DNA of 64,000 nt from Candidatus Poribacteria bacterium (GCA_003635315.1 PYJD01000023.1:1-64000), one strand, 5' to 3'; numbered from the stretch's first letter, positions 43,872-53,535 are shown. Notes: generated by a model from the sequence alone, not told the origin. Made by a program: numbers and translations.

Positions 43872-43909
43872 ATTGGAGTGGGATTCTTTTATCAGGATTT
43901 CACTCCAAT
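43872..43909 (+). terminator. Probable terminator hairpin after the TlpA-like gene
   Basis: ATTGGAGTG (43872-43880) pairs with CACTCCAAT (43901-43909), and the inner GGATTC/GGATTT part extends it weakly. The following sequence is only mildly T-rich, so strength is uncertain. Confidence 0.55.
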
Positions 43910-43951
43910 CTATATTAGTTTGTAATATCATATATACATCTACGAATGTAA

Positions 43952-45025
43952 ATGAAAATTGTAGTCTTAAGTGATAATAAACCTGGACATTACAAACAGT
44001 CTTTGGGGATAGTACAACACCTAACAGATTATAGTATTGAATGGCAGAACATACGATTCCGCAATAAATGGCGTGACAACCTTATACGGATTTTCATCTG
44101 TATATTCGGTGGGATTTCATTACCGACTCCATTAATAAAATCCATCCTTCAATGGTGTCTTCACTCTACTGACTATAAGTCTCTAATCATAAAAAACAAT
44201 GTAGATATTGTATTATCTACAGGTTCATCTCTTGCGGCAATAAATCTCCTGCTTGGAAAAATATATCTGGCAAAAACCATAACTTGTAGAAGACCTTCAC
44301 CGATTGGAATAAGAAAATTCGATCTGGCTATTCTACCTATGTTTTCATGGCATCATGGAAAGAAAAACAAAAATGTGTGTAAGACCATTGGTGTGCCAAA
44401 CTCTATCTCTCCTGAAGTTCTAAACGAAAAAAGATATGATTATGCAAAAGATCTAAAATTGGATGACCGTAAATGTATAGGTATATTAATTGGCGGTCAG
44501 GATAAATCTGAGAAGATCACATTAGATGATACTATAAAACTATATGAAACCATTGAATCAGTTGTAAAACAACAGAATGTGCTAATTCTACTAACAACTT
44601 CTCGACGTACTCCCCCAGAAGTCACCGATTACTTAAAATTAAAGTTAGAAGCAAAAGATTGGTGTCCACTCTTCATTGACCCAAACACTCCATCCAATAT
44701 ACCAGATCATTATGAAACAATTCTTGCATTAAGCGATCTTCTGATTGTTACTGGAGACAGTTTCTCCATGGTGTGTGAAGCAGCCAGCAGTGGTCGGCAG
44801 GTTTTAGTACTGGAAATGACTCTTAAAACAATAAGAAAACCGACAAGATATAAGGTATACCAAAGTATGGCAGATCAGTCTACTATTAATCTATGTAATA
44901 TAAATGATTTGAGTCAACAAATTAATCTTGTGTTAACATTGGATAATCCTATCAATATATTGCATGATACAGCCGATGCTGTCAAAGCAATACAGAAGCT
45001 TATGGTCAGTTCTTCAAACAATTAA
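43952..45025 (+). CDS. ELM1-like (DUF1022) GT-B fold protein
   Basis: The 357-residue protein starts Val-Leu-Ser-Asp-Asn-Lys-Pro-Gly-His-Tyr-Lys-Gln-Ser, the hallmark of the ELM1/DUF1022 family, and continues with Ser-Thr-Gly-Ser-Ser-Leu-Ala-Ala, Ile-Leu-Ile-Gly-Gly, Leu-Leu-Thr-Thr-Ser-Arg-Arg-Thr-Pro and Val-Thr-Gly-Asp-Ser-Phe-Ser-Met-Val-Cys-Glu-Ala. This gives a GT-B-like glycosyltransferase fold. In bacteria the role is not firmly known; links to lipopolysaccharide are suspected, which fits the neighbouring lpxD. A plant relative acts in mitochondrial fission. Confidence 0.85.
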   Translation: MKIVVLSDNKPGHYKQSLGIVQHLTDYSIEWQNIRFRNKWRDNLIRIFICIFGGISLPTPLIKSILQWCLHSTDYKSLIIKNNVDIVLSTGSSLAAINLLLGKIYLAKTITCRRPSPIGIRKFDLAILPMFSWHHGKKNKNVCKTIGVPNSISPEVLNEKRYDYAKDLKLDDRKCIGILIGGQDKSEKITLDDTIKLYETIESVVKQQNVLILLTTSRRTPPEVTDYLKLKLEAKDWCPLFIDPNTPSNIPDHYETILALSDLLIVTGDSFSMVCEAASSGRQVLVLEMTLKTIRKPTRYKVYQSMADQSTINLCNINDLSQQINLVLTLDNPINILHDTADAVKAIQKLMVSSSNN

Positions 45026-45153
45026 TTGCAACAAATGGTTCAAGTCAGTGTGTTTCATCAATAGTTCAGGTTGACAAATTTCATTTATTCAATCTAATAG
45101 TAATATACCTTTAGATTATAATCTAAGACTGTAAAATCAATAAAGGAGAAGAA

Positions 45154-46437
45154 ATGAAAACTCGGAATACCATAAGTATTTTATCTATAACTCTTTTGAT
45201 CTGTCTGTCTACACTATTTATAATTGACTCCCACGGTGAATCTGATGAAGTTGATATATGGCAAACATGGATTGACGAACAAACAGACAATATATTGAAG
45301 ACAACACAAGCTTTGAATGATGAAGAACTTAATGAACGACGTGCTACAATATCGAACATATTTACTTTGCTTGCTGATGAATTGAAAAAACACATGTCAT
45401 CTCCACCTAAGTCAGAAAAAGAAAAATTATCTGAGGAAATTCAAAAGAAGATTATAAATATTACAACAGATGAAATTCTTACCCCTGATTCTCTTCAGAA
45501 ACATATAAAAGATACCGTTATACCAAAAGTAATTGTTTCTGATGGTTTCGATGTTTCTAAGACATACCCACCCATACACGTGGAAACACACACAGGTGTG
45601 GATTCATTTGACATTAAGAAACTACTTGATAAAGAAGGTAAGGATCATATTGAGAAAGCTGTTGACTACGACGTTTCTGTTCACACCCAAATAATGAAAG
45701 ACATAATTGAGGGTGAGGATGATTCTCTACCAAAAAATGTAGAGCAGAATGTAAAAGCTCTACGCGATGCTTACGACACACATTATGATAAAAAATTAGA
45801 AAATTATTCAAGGGATGTTAACCATAAAAAAGACGGTGAATCTATTCTATCCTATAAAATCCCTTTACCAATAGAGGAAGTAGATAAGAAATATCCGCGG
45901 GACGAATGGATACAGATGTTACTTGATGAAGGTATTAGGATTAACTCTTTTTCGCAATATCGTGCATATTTATTACAACGAGATTCTTTAATCCAGATTG
46001 AAAAGAATCCAAAGATGTGGTCATCAGGATTATTCAAAATAGATCCTACTGAGGATTGGGAAACCTATAAAAAAGCATATATTGATAGAAAAGTCTTAAC
46101 GCTTAATCCTACTATCTCATATAAAATTGAGAAAAATATTTTAGTTAATGATGAAATTAAGAAAGAGATTCAGAAACTTCTCTCAAATACAGAAGAATCC
46201 GCTGATGAAATTAATGATAAAGTGATAAAGCTCGTAAAAGAACTGAAAATAGATGCATTACCTCATGAATCAATGAATGTGAAAAAGTTCTTATACGGAC
46301 CTTATTCCATCACAAAACCATCTGAAGAATCTGAATCTATTGATGTCTTAAAAAAGAAAATAGATAAACTAAGTAGGCAGGTAGAAAGACTAAATAGGAA
46401 ATTAAGTAGAATTCAGTCTGAATTAAAATCTGAATAA
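45154..46437 (+). CDS. Secreted protein of unknown function with C-terminal coiled coil
   Basis: This 427-residue protein has a signal peptide (Lys-Thr-Arg, hydrophobic core, then Ser-His-Gly) and is otherwise soluble and rich in Lys, Glu and Asp. The last ~35 residues form a clear coiled coil (Leu-Lys-Lys-Lys-Ile-Asp-Lys-Leu then Val-Glu-Arg-Leu-Asn-Arg-Lys-Leu), suggesting oligomerisation. I recognise no domain. AAAGGAG precedes the ATG. It is the last gene of the plus-strand envelope block and is followed by a strong terminator. Confidence 0.75.
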   Translation: MKTRNTISILSITLLICLSTLFIIDSHGESDEVDIWQTWIDEQTDNILKTTQALNDEELNERRATISNIFTLLADELKKHMSSPPKSEKEKLSEEIQKKIINITTDEILTPDSLQKHIKDTVIPKVIVSDGFDVSKTYPPIHVETHTGVDSFDIKKLLDKEGKDHIEKAVDYDVSVHTQIMKDIIEGEDDSLPKNVEQNVKALRDAYDTHYDKKLENYSRDVNHKKDGESILSYKIPLPIEEVDKKYPRDEWIQMLLDEGIRINSFSQYRAYLLQRDSLIQIEKNPKMWSSGLFKIDPTEDWETYKKAYIDRKVLTLNPTISYKIEKNILVNDEIKKEIQKLLSNTEESADEINDKVIKLVKELKIDALPHESMNVKKFLYGPYSITKPSEESESIDVLKKKIDKLSRQVERLNRKLSRIQSELKSE

Positions 46438-46471
46438 GTGGATACTATTCAGTATAAAATAGACTCAAGAG

Positions 46472-46503
46472 AAAAGGGAGGTAATTGTCCTCCCTTTTTC
46501 TTT
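46472..46503. terminator. Strong intrinsic terminator closing the envelope gene block
   Basis: AAAAGGGAGG (46472-46481) pairs perfectly with CCTCCCTTTT (46489-46498) around TAATTGT and runs into TTTTTCTTTT. The mirror strand also has an A/T flank, so it may work for the convergent Cache lipoprotein gene as well. Confidence 0.92.
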
Positions 46504-46538
46504 TCATCCAGTAAAAACTAAATATGATAAAAATTCGG

Positions 46539-47474
46539 TTAATTCATTTCTTGATCAGAATCATCTATTGAAGGTTCATAATAACCTGAACCGAACAGAT
46601 AACCGTCATGTCTAATTGCCCAAGTCCGTTTCAGTTCTTCCATCATGTTTTCAGGATTCGGCCACATATACTCTACCCATAAACCTGTACTCGTTGCTTT
46701 GGCAATATTTTCACCAACCGGTGTGCCGTCTTCTCCTATCACATCCTTTAGGTCGGTTCCAATAAAGTCAGGTCTTGGGGCATGTGCCACAAAACTATCA
46801 TTTTCACCTGTAATGAATACATACCACTGACCATCAATGTTGGCTTTGTCATTGTAATAGGTTGCTGTTGCTTCAATTCCTATTGCTTCATATCGTGCTA
46901 TAGCTTTCAATACAATTTCGCGTGTAAATGCTTCTGGATTATCTTTTGTAGCTTTTACAACAGTTGATGGATCCGGTGTCCATGGCACATAATATCCTGT
47001 CGAAAAAATATAACCATCGTACCTTCTTGACCAGGTGCGTTTAATTTCTAACTTATTTGTTTCAGGATTTGGCCATAAATAGTCTGTCCAAAGACCATCC
47101 TCAGTTGCCATCGCTATATTTTTACCTAAAGGTGTTCCATCGATACTGTCAGTTTCTTTAATATCTTTACCAAGGAAATGTTGTGCCAATGGATGGGCAA
47201 CAAATATGTCATCTTTATCTGTAATGAAAACATACCATTGACCATCGACATTCGCAGGATCATGGTAAAAAGCTGCTGTAGCTTCAGCACCCTCGGTTTG
47301 GTATTTATCAATCGCTTGTTGAACAAGTGCAATTGCATAGGTTTCGGGCATATCTTTAGTAGGTATATCAGTTTCCTCAACTGAATCCACTATTGACGAG
47401 GTTAATTTCTCACACCCAATTATACTTAAAACTGCAAAAGTAAATATAAGCAGTATTACGAATTTCTGTTTCAA
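46539..47474 (-). CDS. Lipoprotein with two tandem Cache-type sensor domains
   Basis: The 311-residue protein has a lipobox Ile-Ile-Gly-Cys21 and two homologous single-Cache units (~45-170 and ~180-300). Each contains Ala-Thr-Ala-x-Tyr-Tyr/His-Asp, Gly-Gln-Trp-Tyr-Val-Phe-Ile-Thr, Asp-x-x-Phe-Val-Ala-His, Gly-Thr-Pro-x-Gly-x-Asn-Ile-Ala, and Arg-Thr-Trp-x-x-Arg-x-Asp-Gly-Tyr. Cache domains bind small ligands, normally as the outer part of chemoreceptors or histidine kinases. Here there is no kinase or methyl-accepting part, so it would bind a ligand as a free periplasmic lipoprotein. It arose by internal duplication. Confidence 0.85.
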   Translation of the reverse strand: MKQKFVILLIFTFAVLSIIGCEKLTSSIVDSVEETDIPTKDMPETYAIALVQQAIDKYQTEGAEATAAFYHDPANVDGQWYVFITDKDDIFVAHPLAQHFLGKDIKETDSIDGTPLGKNIAMATEDGLWTDYLWPNPETNKLEIKRTWSRRYDGYIFSTGYYVPWTPDPSTVVKATKDNPEAFTREIVLKAIARYEAIGIEATATYYNDKANIDGQWYVFITGENDSFVAHAPRPDFIGTDLKDVIGEDGTPVGENIAKATSTGLWVEYMWPNPENMMEELKRTWAIRHDGYLFGSGYYEPSIDDSDQEMN

Positions 47475-47668
47475 ATTTGACTCCTTTTATGTCATAAATC
47501 ATAGAATTAAATAAATAAAACAAACATAATTGTATTATCTAAATTATGTAATGTCAAATTGCTTATACACTTGTATTCAGTTTTATGTTAGTATAGTTAT
47601 AGTCTCATAAATGGAAGATTTTGTATTCTATGATTCTATTCTTATCTTACTCATACTTGGAGATATAA

Positions 47669-48898
47669 ATGGCAGATACATTAGCAATTTCTGGTGGAAC
47701 TCCTGTTCGAAACACTGAAACTCACCCATGGCCTCCCTGGCCCCAGAACACTTCAGAAGAATGGATTTCTAAAGTTGAACCATTACTTAGAGATGTATAT
47801 TTGAGTAGCAATGAAGGTTCAGGTGGGACTATGATACCGCGTTTCTGTGAAATGTATGCATCTTATACAGGAACAAACTATGCACTATTCATGCCTCACG
47901 GAACAGATTCTATCAGTGCCGCATTAGCAGGTGCTTTGGATTTGGATGGTTTCAGTGATGGTGGTGAAATCATTGTTCCAAATTATACATTTGTGGCAAC
48001 GGCAAGTGCAGTATTGGAACGAAGGTGTACCGTTGCTTTTGTTGATATATCTCCTGATACCTTCACAATTGATCCTAAGGCTGTAGAAGAAGCAATTACA
48101 TCAGAGACGAAAGCAATTCTACCTGTCCATCTTGGGGGACATCCCGCGGATATGGGAACTTTGCAAGAAATAGCCGAAAAGCATGAGTTGTATTTGATTG
48201 AAGATTGCGCACAAGCACACGGAGCAGAATATCAAAATAAGAAAGTTGGAAATCTAAGTCATGTAGGGGCATTCAGTTTCCAAGCATCAAAAAATCTCAC
48301 TTCGGGTGAAGGGGGTATGGTAACTACAAATGATAAAGATATCCATGACCGAGTCTGTGCATTTATGAATGTGGGACGCGCTCCTGGTGGGGCAAGATGG
48401 GAATATCCTCGGTTAGGATGGAACTACCGACCTTCGGAATATCTCGCAGCCATACTACTTGTCAGATTAGAACTCCTTGAAGCACAAACAATCCTTAGAA
48501 ATAAAAATGCCACTTATCTATCTAAGGCTTTAGACTCTATTCACGGTATAACCCCTCCTATTCATGCATCATGGACAACAAAACATGGGTATCACTTGTA
48601 TTGTATGAGATATAATCCAGATGGTTTTGGTGGGAAATCACGTGAGGATTTCGTCAAAGCACTCTCATCCGAAGGTATCCCATGTTCAATTGGTTATCGA
48701 TCACCCCTGTCAATGGAGCCAGGTATGGCACATGTGGGAGAGAAATATCCTCATCTCATTCGAACGCTACCATGTAAGAATGCTGAGTTAGTTTGTAGTG
48801 AAAGTGTCTGGTTGTTCCAAAACCTTTTACTCGGATCTCAATCGGATATGGATCAAGTAATTGAAGCTATAAATAAAATACAGAATGCATGGATATAA
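47669..48898 (+). CDS. DegT/DnrJ/EryC1/StrS-family aminotransferase
   Basis: The 409-residue PLP enzyme has the family pattern: Met-Pro-His-Gly-Thr-Asp-Ser-Ile near 72, Val-Pro-Asn-Tyr-Thr-Phe-Val-Ala-Thr-Ala, Asp-Cys-Ala-Gln-Ala-His-Gly-Ala near 182, the PLP Lys208 in Ala-Ser-Lys-Asn-Leu-Thr-Ser-Gly-Glu-Gly-Gly, and Trp-Asn-Tyr-Arg-Pro-Ser-Glu near 247. These enzymes aminate keto sugars or inositols for glycans and natural products. The nearby inositol-phosphatase-family gene and polysaccharide deacetylase fit a small glycan theme, but no sugar nucleotide genes are present. Confidence 0.93.
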   Translation: MADTLAISGGTPVRNTETHPWPPWPQNTSEEWISKVEPLLRDVYLSSNEGSGGTMIPRFCEMYASYTGTNYALFMPHGTDSISAALAGALDLDGFSDGGEIIVPNYTFVATASAVLERRCTVAFVDISPDTFTIDPKAVEEAITSETKAILPVHLGGHPADMGTLQEIAEKHELYLIEDCAQAHGAEYQNKKVGNLSHVGAFSFQASKNLTSGEGGMVTTNDKDIHDRVCAFMNVGRAPGGARWEYPRLGWNYRPSEYLAAILLVRLELLEAQTILRNKNATYLSKALDSIHGITPPIHASWTTKHGYHLYCMRYNPDGFGGKSREDFVKALSSEGIPCSIGYRSPLSMEPGMAHVGEKYPHLIRTLPCKNAELVCSESVWLFQNLLLGSQSDMDQVIEAINKIQNAWI

Positions 48899-48935
48899 TA
48901 CACAATGATTGTGAATTCAATATACTATCAATCTG

Positions 48936-50771
48936 ATGTCAAAACAGTATAGTAAACCGCTCCTCGTTTACGACAATGATTGTGATTTCTGTAGATACTG
49001 GATTGCACAGTGGCAACATATCACACAAGATAGAATAGAATATGCTCCATACCAACAAGTTGCTACAGAATTCCCTGATATACCCCTCTCTTCATTCCAA
49101 TCGTCTGTCCAATTAATACTCACTGATGGTCAGGTTCATTCAGGTGCGGAGGCAGTCTTCCGAATCTTGAATAATAGTGTCTTGCTTTGGTGTTATACAA
49201 AGTTAAAAATCTTTTCTATTCTAAGTGAAGTCTCATACCGATTTATTGCTAATAACCGTTCACTATTCTCAGCATTAACACGATGGTTATGGGGAACACA
49301 TACTGAAAGAGTTACATATTCATATTCTCGTTGGATATTTCTTAGAGGACTTGGGTGTATCTATCTAATTGCTTTTCTTTCACTATGGGTGCAAATTCAA
49401 GGCTTACTTGGGAGTAATGGGATACTACCCGTCGAACGTTATTTAAACAATATACAACTACAGTTAGGATTAAAGTCTTACCATCTTTTTCCTACACTTT
49501 TCTGGTTCAATTCCTCCGATTTGTTCTTACATATACTATGTGGAGTAGGGGTTGTACTATCACTAATACTAATTGTTGGATATATACCAACCTCTTGCCT
49601 GACAATACTATGGCTTCTATATTTATCTCTTGTAACCATCGGTCAAGTCTTTTTGAGTTTTCAATGGGATGTATTACTGCTCGAAACTGGCTTTTTAGCC
49701 ATCTTTATTTCTTGCCTAAGAGTAAGAGATAAGATAGAGATCACTTCATCATACCATAAATTATATATATGGTTATTACGATGGCTGTTATTCCGTTTAA
49801 TGTTCGCATCTGGTTATGTAAAATTAGTCAGTGATGAAGTTTGGCGTAACCTCACAGCACTCAACTTTCACTATGAAACACAACCATTACCTACACTGTT
49901 AGGATGGTATATACATCAATTGCCTGAGTGGTTTCAAAAGGTTTCAACAGTATTGATGTTTGGGGTTGAACTTGTTATACCATTCCTGATTTTTGCACCC
50001 CGTCGACTACGCACCATAGGATCTTTCATACTCATTGGTCTGCAACTATTGATCATCCTTACTGGGAATTACTGCTTTTTTAATCTACTAACCATATTAC
50101 TATGTCTTATACTTATAGACGACATTACTTGGAAGAAAGTAATTCCAAAGCGGTTAATCCATTCAGTTCCTCTATTGGGTCAACCTCTAAGAACTACCAG
50201 CAGGATTTGCTTGTTATCTTTAGCAATTATTCTTGTCTCATTAAGTAGTCTAAGATTTACCGGTCAACTATTCCCTGAAACCAAGATTAGAGAATTAATG
50301 TGGAAAACACCGCTACAGTGGATTGCTCCTTTCCATTTAGTTAATACCTACGGTCTTTTTGCAGACATGACAGAAACACGTCCGGAGATTGTTATTGAAG
50401 GTAGTAATGATAGGATTACTTGGAAACCATACGAATTTCGATGGAAACCTGGGGATCTAACAGAATCACCAAAGTGGGTTGCTCCACACCAACCGAGATT
50501 AGACTGGCAAATGTGGTTTGCTGCACTCAGAGGCAATGTGAGAAATACTCCTTGGTTTCTCAATTTTATGGAAACCTTGCTAAGAGGGAACAAACATGTG
50601 GTAAATTTATTGAAAGAAAACCCTTTTCCTAACACACCTCCACGATATTTACGCGCAAATTTATACAAATACGAATTTACCGATATTAAAACGAGGAAGA
50701 CTGAAGGTAAATGGTGGAAAAGAAATATAATAGGTACATACTGTCCAGTAATATCTCTACGTGAAAATTAG
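48936..50771 (+). CDS. DCC1-like thiol oxidoreductase fused to lipase-maturation-factor domain
   Basis: Residues 1-120 form a DUF393/DCC1 thioredoxin-like domain with Tyr-Asp-Asn-Asp-Cys16-Asp-Phe-Cys19. From ~130 on the protein is membrane-bound, with many helices and features of the lipase maturation factor (LMF1/HTTM-like) family, including Ser-Phe-Gln-Trp-Asp-Val-Leu-Leu-Leu-Glu and Gly-Leu-Phe-Ala-Asp-Met-Thr near 470. A C-terminal soluble stretch holds Trp-Lys-Pro-Tyr-Glu-Phe and Pro-Arg-Leu-Asp-Trp-Gln-Met-Trp-Phe-Ala-Ala-Leu. LMF1 helps fold secreted lipases in animals. A fused redox domain would suit disulfide-linked protein folding; the bacterial client is unknown. Confidence 0.88.
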   Translation: MSKQYSKPLLVYDNDCDFCRYWIAQWQHITQDRIEYAPYQQVATEFPDIPLSSFQSSVQLILTDGQVHSGAEAVFRILNNSVLLWCYTKLKIFSILSEVSYRFIANNRSLFSALTRWLWGTHTERVTYSYSRWIFLRGLGCIYLIAFLSLWVQIQGLLGSNGILPVERYLNNIQLQLGLKSYHLFPTLFWFNSSDLFLHILCGVGVVLSLILIVGYIPTSCLTILWLLYLSLVTIGQVFLSFQWDVLLLETGFLAIFISCLRVRDKIEITSSYHKLYIWLLRWLLFRLMFASGYVKLVSDEVWRNLTALNFHYETQPLPTLLGWYIHQLPEWFQKVSTVLMFGVELVIPFLIFAPRRLRTIGSFILIGLQLLIILTGNYCFFNLLTILLCLILIDDITWKKVIPKRLIHSVPLLGQPLRTTSRICLLSLAIILVSLSSLRFTGQLFPETKIRELMWKTPLQWIAPFHLVNTYGLFADMTETRPEIVIEGSNDRITWKPYEFRWKPGDLTESPKWVAPHQPRLDWQMWFAALRGNVRNTPWFLNFMETLLRGNKHVVNLLKENPFPNTPPRYLRANLYKYEFTDIKTRKTEGKWWKRNIIGTYCPVISLREN

Positions 50772-50845
50772 TTCCTATAAAATGTCATTAGATGTCTGTA
50801 TTATATTATTTATGGTAGATTATATAATTAATTCCACATACTGTG

Positions 50846-50910
50846 TTGTAGGAGGGAATTCCGATTCCCGATTGTCAAAGGGTTTGATCGCGATTCGGAG
50901 ATCGCTCCCG
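50846..50910. repeat. Palindromic extragenic repeat, copy 4
   Basis: It begins TTGTAGGAGGGAATTCCGAT and continues to GATTCGGAGATCGCTCC, with a degenerate right end (CGACGAA in place of CTACAA). It lies between the LMF gene and the inositol-phosphatase gene. Confidence 0.8.
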
Positions 50911-51029
50911 ACGAATACCAAAAGCGTATTCGACGTTGATTCACAAGTTAGGTGTGTAATTCTGTCAATATTTCACCATAGTACTCACGTTTATGAAAAA
51001 ATGAATCGTTAACCAATTTAGGAGATTAA

Positions 51030-51800
51030 ATGCAAAGCGAATTCGTAAAGGTCGCATTAGATGCAGCGAAAAATGCTGAAGAGATCATTCTCTCATACTA
51101 TAATGGAGAAATTAATGTTGAGCTAAAAGAGGATGAAACACCTGTTACCTATGCTGATAGGGAAGCTGAAAAGATAATCAGGAAGACAATTAAAAATTCC
51201 TTTCCAGACCACGGTTTCTTAGGTGAAGAATTCGGGATTGAAAAAGGGGAGTCATCTTATATCTGGATTATTGACCCTATAGATGCAACCAAGAACTATA
51301 TCCGTAAAATTCCAATTTTCGGTACACAGATCGCATTAATGAAAGACGACGATATAATCGCAGGTGTATCAAATGCACCACTCTTAAATGAAGTCCTATA
51401 CGCCGAGAAAGGAAAGGGAGCATACTTAAACGATCATCCAATCAATGTATCAGATATTTCTGACCTGAATGATGTAATGATCTGTCATGGGGGTATAAAA
51501 TGGTTTGTTGAAAGAGGCACATTCCCAGGTATATACAACCTTATCAACGATACTGCACGGAGTAGAGGGTTTGGAGATTTTTATATGTACCACCTTGTGT
51601 CTACTGCAAGAGCAGATGCAGTGATTGAAGCTGCAATCAGTATTTGGGATATCGCTGCAATTACTGTAATAGTTCGGGAAGCAGGAGGAACGGTAACAGA
51701 CTTACAAGGAAATGATATTACAACAGAGACAAATTCCCTCTTGGCTACAAATGGAATACTTCATAAGAAAATACTCAACTATTTCAATGAAAACACCTGA
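51030..51800 (+). CDS. Inositol monophosphatase-family phosphatase
   Basis: The 256-residue enzyme has the metal-binding pattern of the family: Glu in Gly-Glu-Glu-Phe-Gly near 67, Asp-Pro-Ile-Asp-Ala-Thr-Lys-Asn-Tyr near 87, and Trp-Asp-Ile-Ala-Ala near 207 with Arg-Glu-Ala-Gly-Gly after it. Substrates in the family are inositol phosphate, histidinol phosphate and 3'-phosphoadenosine phosphates. The Thr-Lys-Asn-Tyr variant and Gly-Thr-Gln-Ile-Ala-Leu are closest, to my eye, to HisN-type histidinol phosphatases, but no his gene is near. AGGAG stands before the ATG. Confidence 0.9.
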   Translation: MQSEFVKVALDAAKNAEEIILSYYNGEINVELKEDETPVTYADREAEKIIRKTIKNSFPDHGFLGEEFGIEKGESSYIWIIDPIDATKNYIRKIPIFGTQIALMKDDDIIAGVSNAPLLNEVLYAEKGKGAYLNDHPINVSDISDLNDVMICHGGIKWFVERGTFPGIYNLINDTARSRGFGDFYMYHLVSTARADAVIEAAISIWDIAAITVIVREAGGTVTDLQGNDITTETNSLLATNGILHKKILNYFNENT

Positions 51801-51864
51801 TTCGAATATAATTGTACATAGGAATTTATGACGACTATTCATTTAGAAATGATATAATAAAATT

Positions 51865-52602
51865 ATGCAAGAAAAAATAATTCCAGATAAGCTTGTAGTT
51901 TTAACTTTCGATGATGGTTGTAAGTCTCAAGCAACCTTCGTTGCACCATTATTGGAAAATTACGGTTTTGGTGCTACATTCTATATTACGGAAGGACTTG
52001 GTTTCTTAGATAATAAAGAAGCATATATGACATGGGAAGAGGTATCATCCCTACATGATGCGGGTTTTGAGATTGGTAACCACACACAGCATCACCGAAA
52101 TGTATCCACTCAATCTAAGGATGAACTGACAGAAGATCTCCTACATATTGATAAACGGTGTGAAGAATATGGTATATCAAAAACTACAACATTTTGCTAT
52201 CCAGGATATAATTATTCTGATGAAGCAGTTCGGACTGTTAAAGACTACGGTTTTCACTTTGCAAGACGCGGGATTGCACCTGAATTCCCTTACCACTCTG
52301 AAGGGGGTAGAGGACCTGCCTATAACCCATCAATACATGATCCGCTTTTAGTCCCTACTACAGGGGCATCAGGACCAAATTGGAATTTCGATGATTTTCA
52401 ATGGGCATTAGCTCAAGCAAGAGATGGTAATATTACTATTTTAACTTTTCATGGAGTACCAGATATAGAACATCCCTGGGTACACACTGAACCAGACACA
52501 TTTGAAACATACATGGCATATCTTGCAGAGAACGACTTCACTGTCATTGCCCTCCGCGATTTATCCAACTATCTTAACTATTCTAATATAACCTCGATAT
52601 AA
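51865..52602 (+). CDS. Polysaccharide deacetylase (NodB-type)
   Basis: The 245-residue protein has the NodB homology core: Thr-Phe-Asp-Asp-Gly-Cys near 14-19 (catalytic and metal Asp), Phe-Gly-Ala-Thr-Phe-Tyr-Ile, Ile-Gly-Asn-His-Thr-Gln-His-His (two metal His), Cys-Tyr-Pro-Gly-Tyr and Leu-Thr-Phe-His-Gly-Val near the end. It should remove acetyl groups from N-acetyl sugars of a glycan. No signal peptide is visible, so it is either cytoplasmic or exported in a non-standard way. It follows the phosphatase gene by 64 nt. Confidence 0.92.
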   Translation: MQEKIIPDKLVVLTFDDGCKSQATFVAPLLENYGFGATFYITEGLGFLDNKEAYMTWEEVSSLHDAGFEIGNHTQHHRNVSTQSKDELTEDLLHIDKRCEEYGISKTTTFCYPGYNYSDEAVRTVKDYGFHFARRGIAPEFPYHSEGGRGPAYNPSIHDPLLVPTTGASGPNWNFDDFQWALAQARDGNITILTFHGVPDIEHPWVHTEPDTFETYMAYLAENDFTVIALRDLSNYLNYSNITSI

Positions 52603-52998
52603 TGGATTTTAGTCTTTAATGAGTTATCAACTGTTTACTAAACGTGGGCAGGACGGTTTCGACTGACAGAAACCGTAACACAGGAAAATGTTTGTATTTC
52701 ACCTGTTAATGTTGTATACTTATTAGGCTTTTCTGGTACATCAAATGTACGAATGTTTATTTTATCGTTTCTATCCTAATTCTTATTTCTGGAGCAATAA
52801 GATTATCTTAGGACACACTGTATCTATATAATATTTTGACACGTATTTACTGAATGTGATAATCTCCTTCAGAAACAACATGTTTATACGACCTATCTTA
52901 GGTCAAGGATATTATATAAGGATTACATTACATCAGATCAATTGTTTGTATGATGTAATAAAGTACACAGTCCATACACTGGTGTCGATTTTACGTTC
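52603..52998. other. Intergenic region with a small hairpin
   Basis: This 396-nt gap carries an 8-bp hairpin at 52653-52676 (ACGGTTTC / GAAACCGT, loop GACTGACA), possibly the end of the deacetylase transcript. No gene is seen in the rest; the PAP2 promoter is expected here. Confidence 0.5.
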
Positions 52999-53535
52999 AT
53001 GTTAAAAGAAATTACAAATAATGTTACCCGATGGGACACGTATATATTCCAACGTATTTTTGGTTGGGGTGATAGGAGATTTCTTACCCGTTACTTCCGT
53101 ATACTGTCTTGGAGTGCTAATGGATATTTATATCCGTTAGTAGCGATGTACGTTTTACTTACATTTGAAACGTCAATTACGAAGCCTTTCTTACTTGCTG
53201 CCGCAATTGCATTCCCAATAAAAGGGATTTTATACCATTTGATAAAGCAATCTCTAAAACGTGATCGTCCTTACCAAAAAATGGATGACATTACATTTAG
53301 AGTCCGACCCCCTGATCGTTTCAGTTTTCCTTCCGGTCATACTGCTTCGGCATTTCTTGTTATGACCCTGTTATCAAGTTTCTTCCCTATTCCAATCTTG
53401 CATTTTACAACATTCATCTGGGCTTCTATGGTTGGTGTTGCCCGTGTGTATTTAGGTGTTCATTATCCTACCGATGTACTTGCTGGGGCAATGCTCGGTA
53501 TACTCTCAGCAGAATTTGCTATGTTGATCGTTTAA
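52999..53535 (+). CDS. PAP2-family membrane phosphatase
   Basis: The 178-residue protein has the three phosphatase motifs of the PAP2 family: Lys-Gln-Ser-Leu-Lys-Arg-Asp-Arg-Pro-Tyr near 88, Pro-Ser-Gly-His-Thr-Ala near 116, and Ala-Arg-Val-Tyr-Leu-Gly-Val-His-Tyr-Pro-Thr-Asp near 150. Four or five hydrophobic helices surround them. It could dephosphorylate undecaprenyl diphosphate or a phospholipid. It is monocistronic; no good ribosome site precedes the ATG. Confidence 0.9.
   Translation: MLKEITNNVTRWDTYIFQRIFGWGDRRFLTRYFRILSWSANGYLYPLVAMYVLLTFETSITKPFLLAAAIAFPIKGILYHLIKQSLKRDRPYQKMDDITFRVRPPDRFSFPSGHTASAFLVMTLLSSFFPIPILHFTTFIWASMVGVARVYLGVHYPTDVLAGAMLGILSAEFAMLIV

Noticed and set aside
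50761..51012. An 83-codon plus-strand frame across the repeat before the inositol-phosphatase gene
   Set aside because: It runs through the palindromic extragenic repeat, starts on the end of the upstream gene and has no recognisable features.
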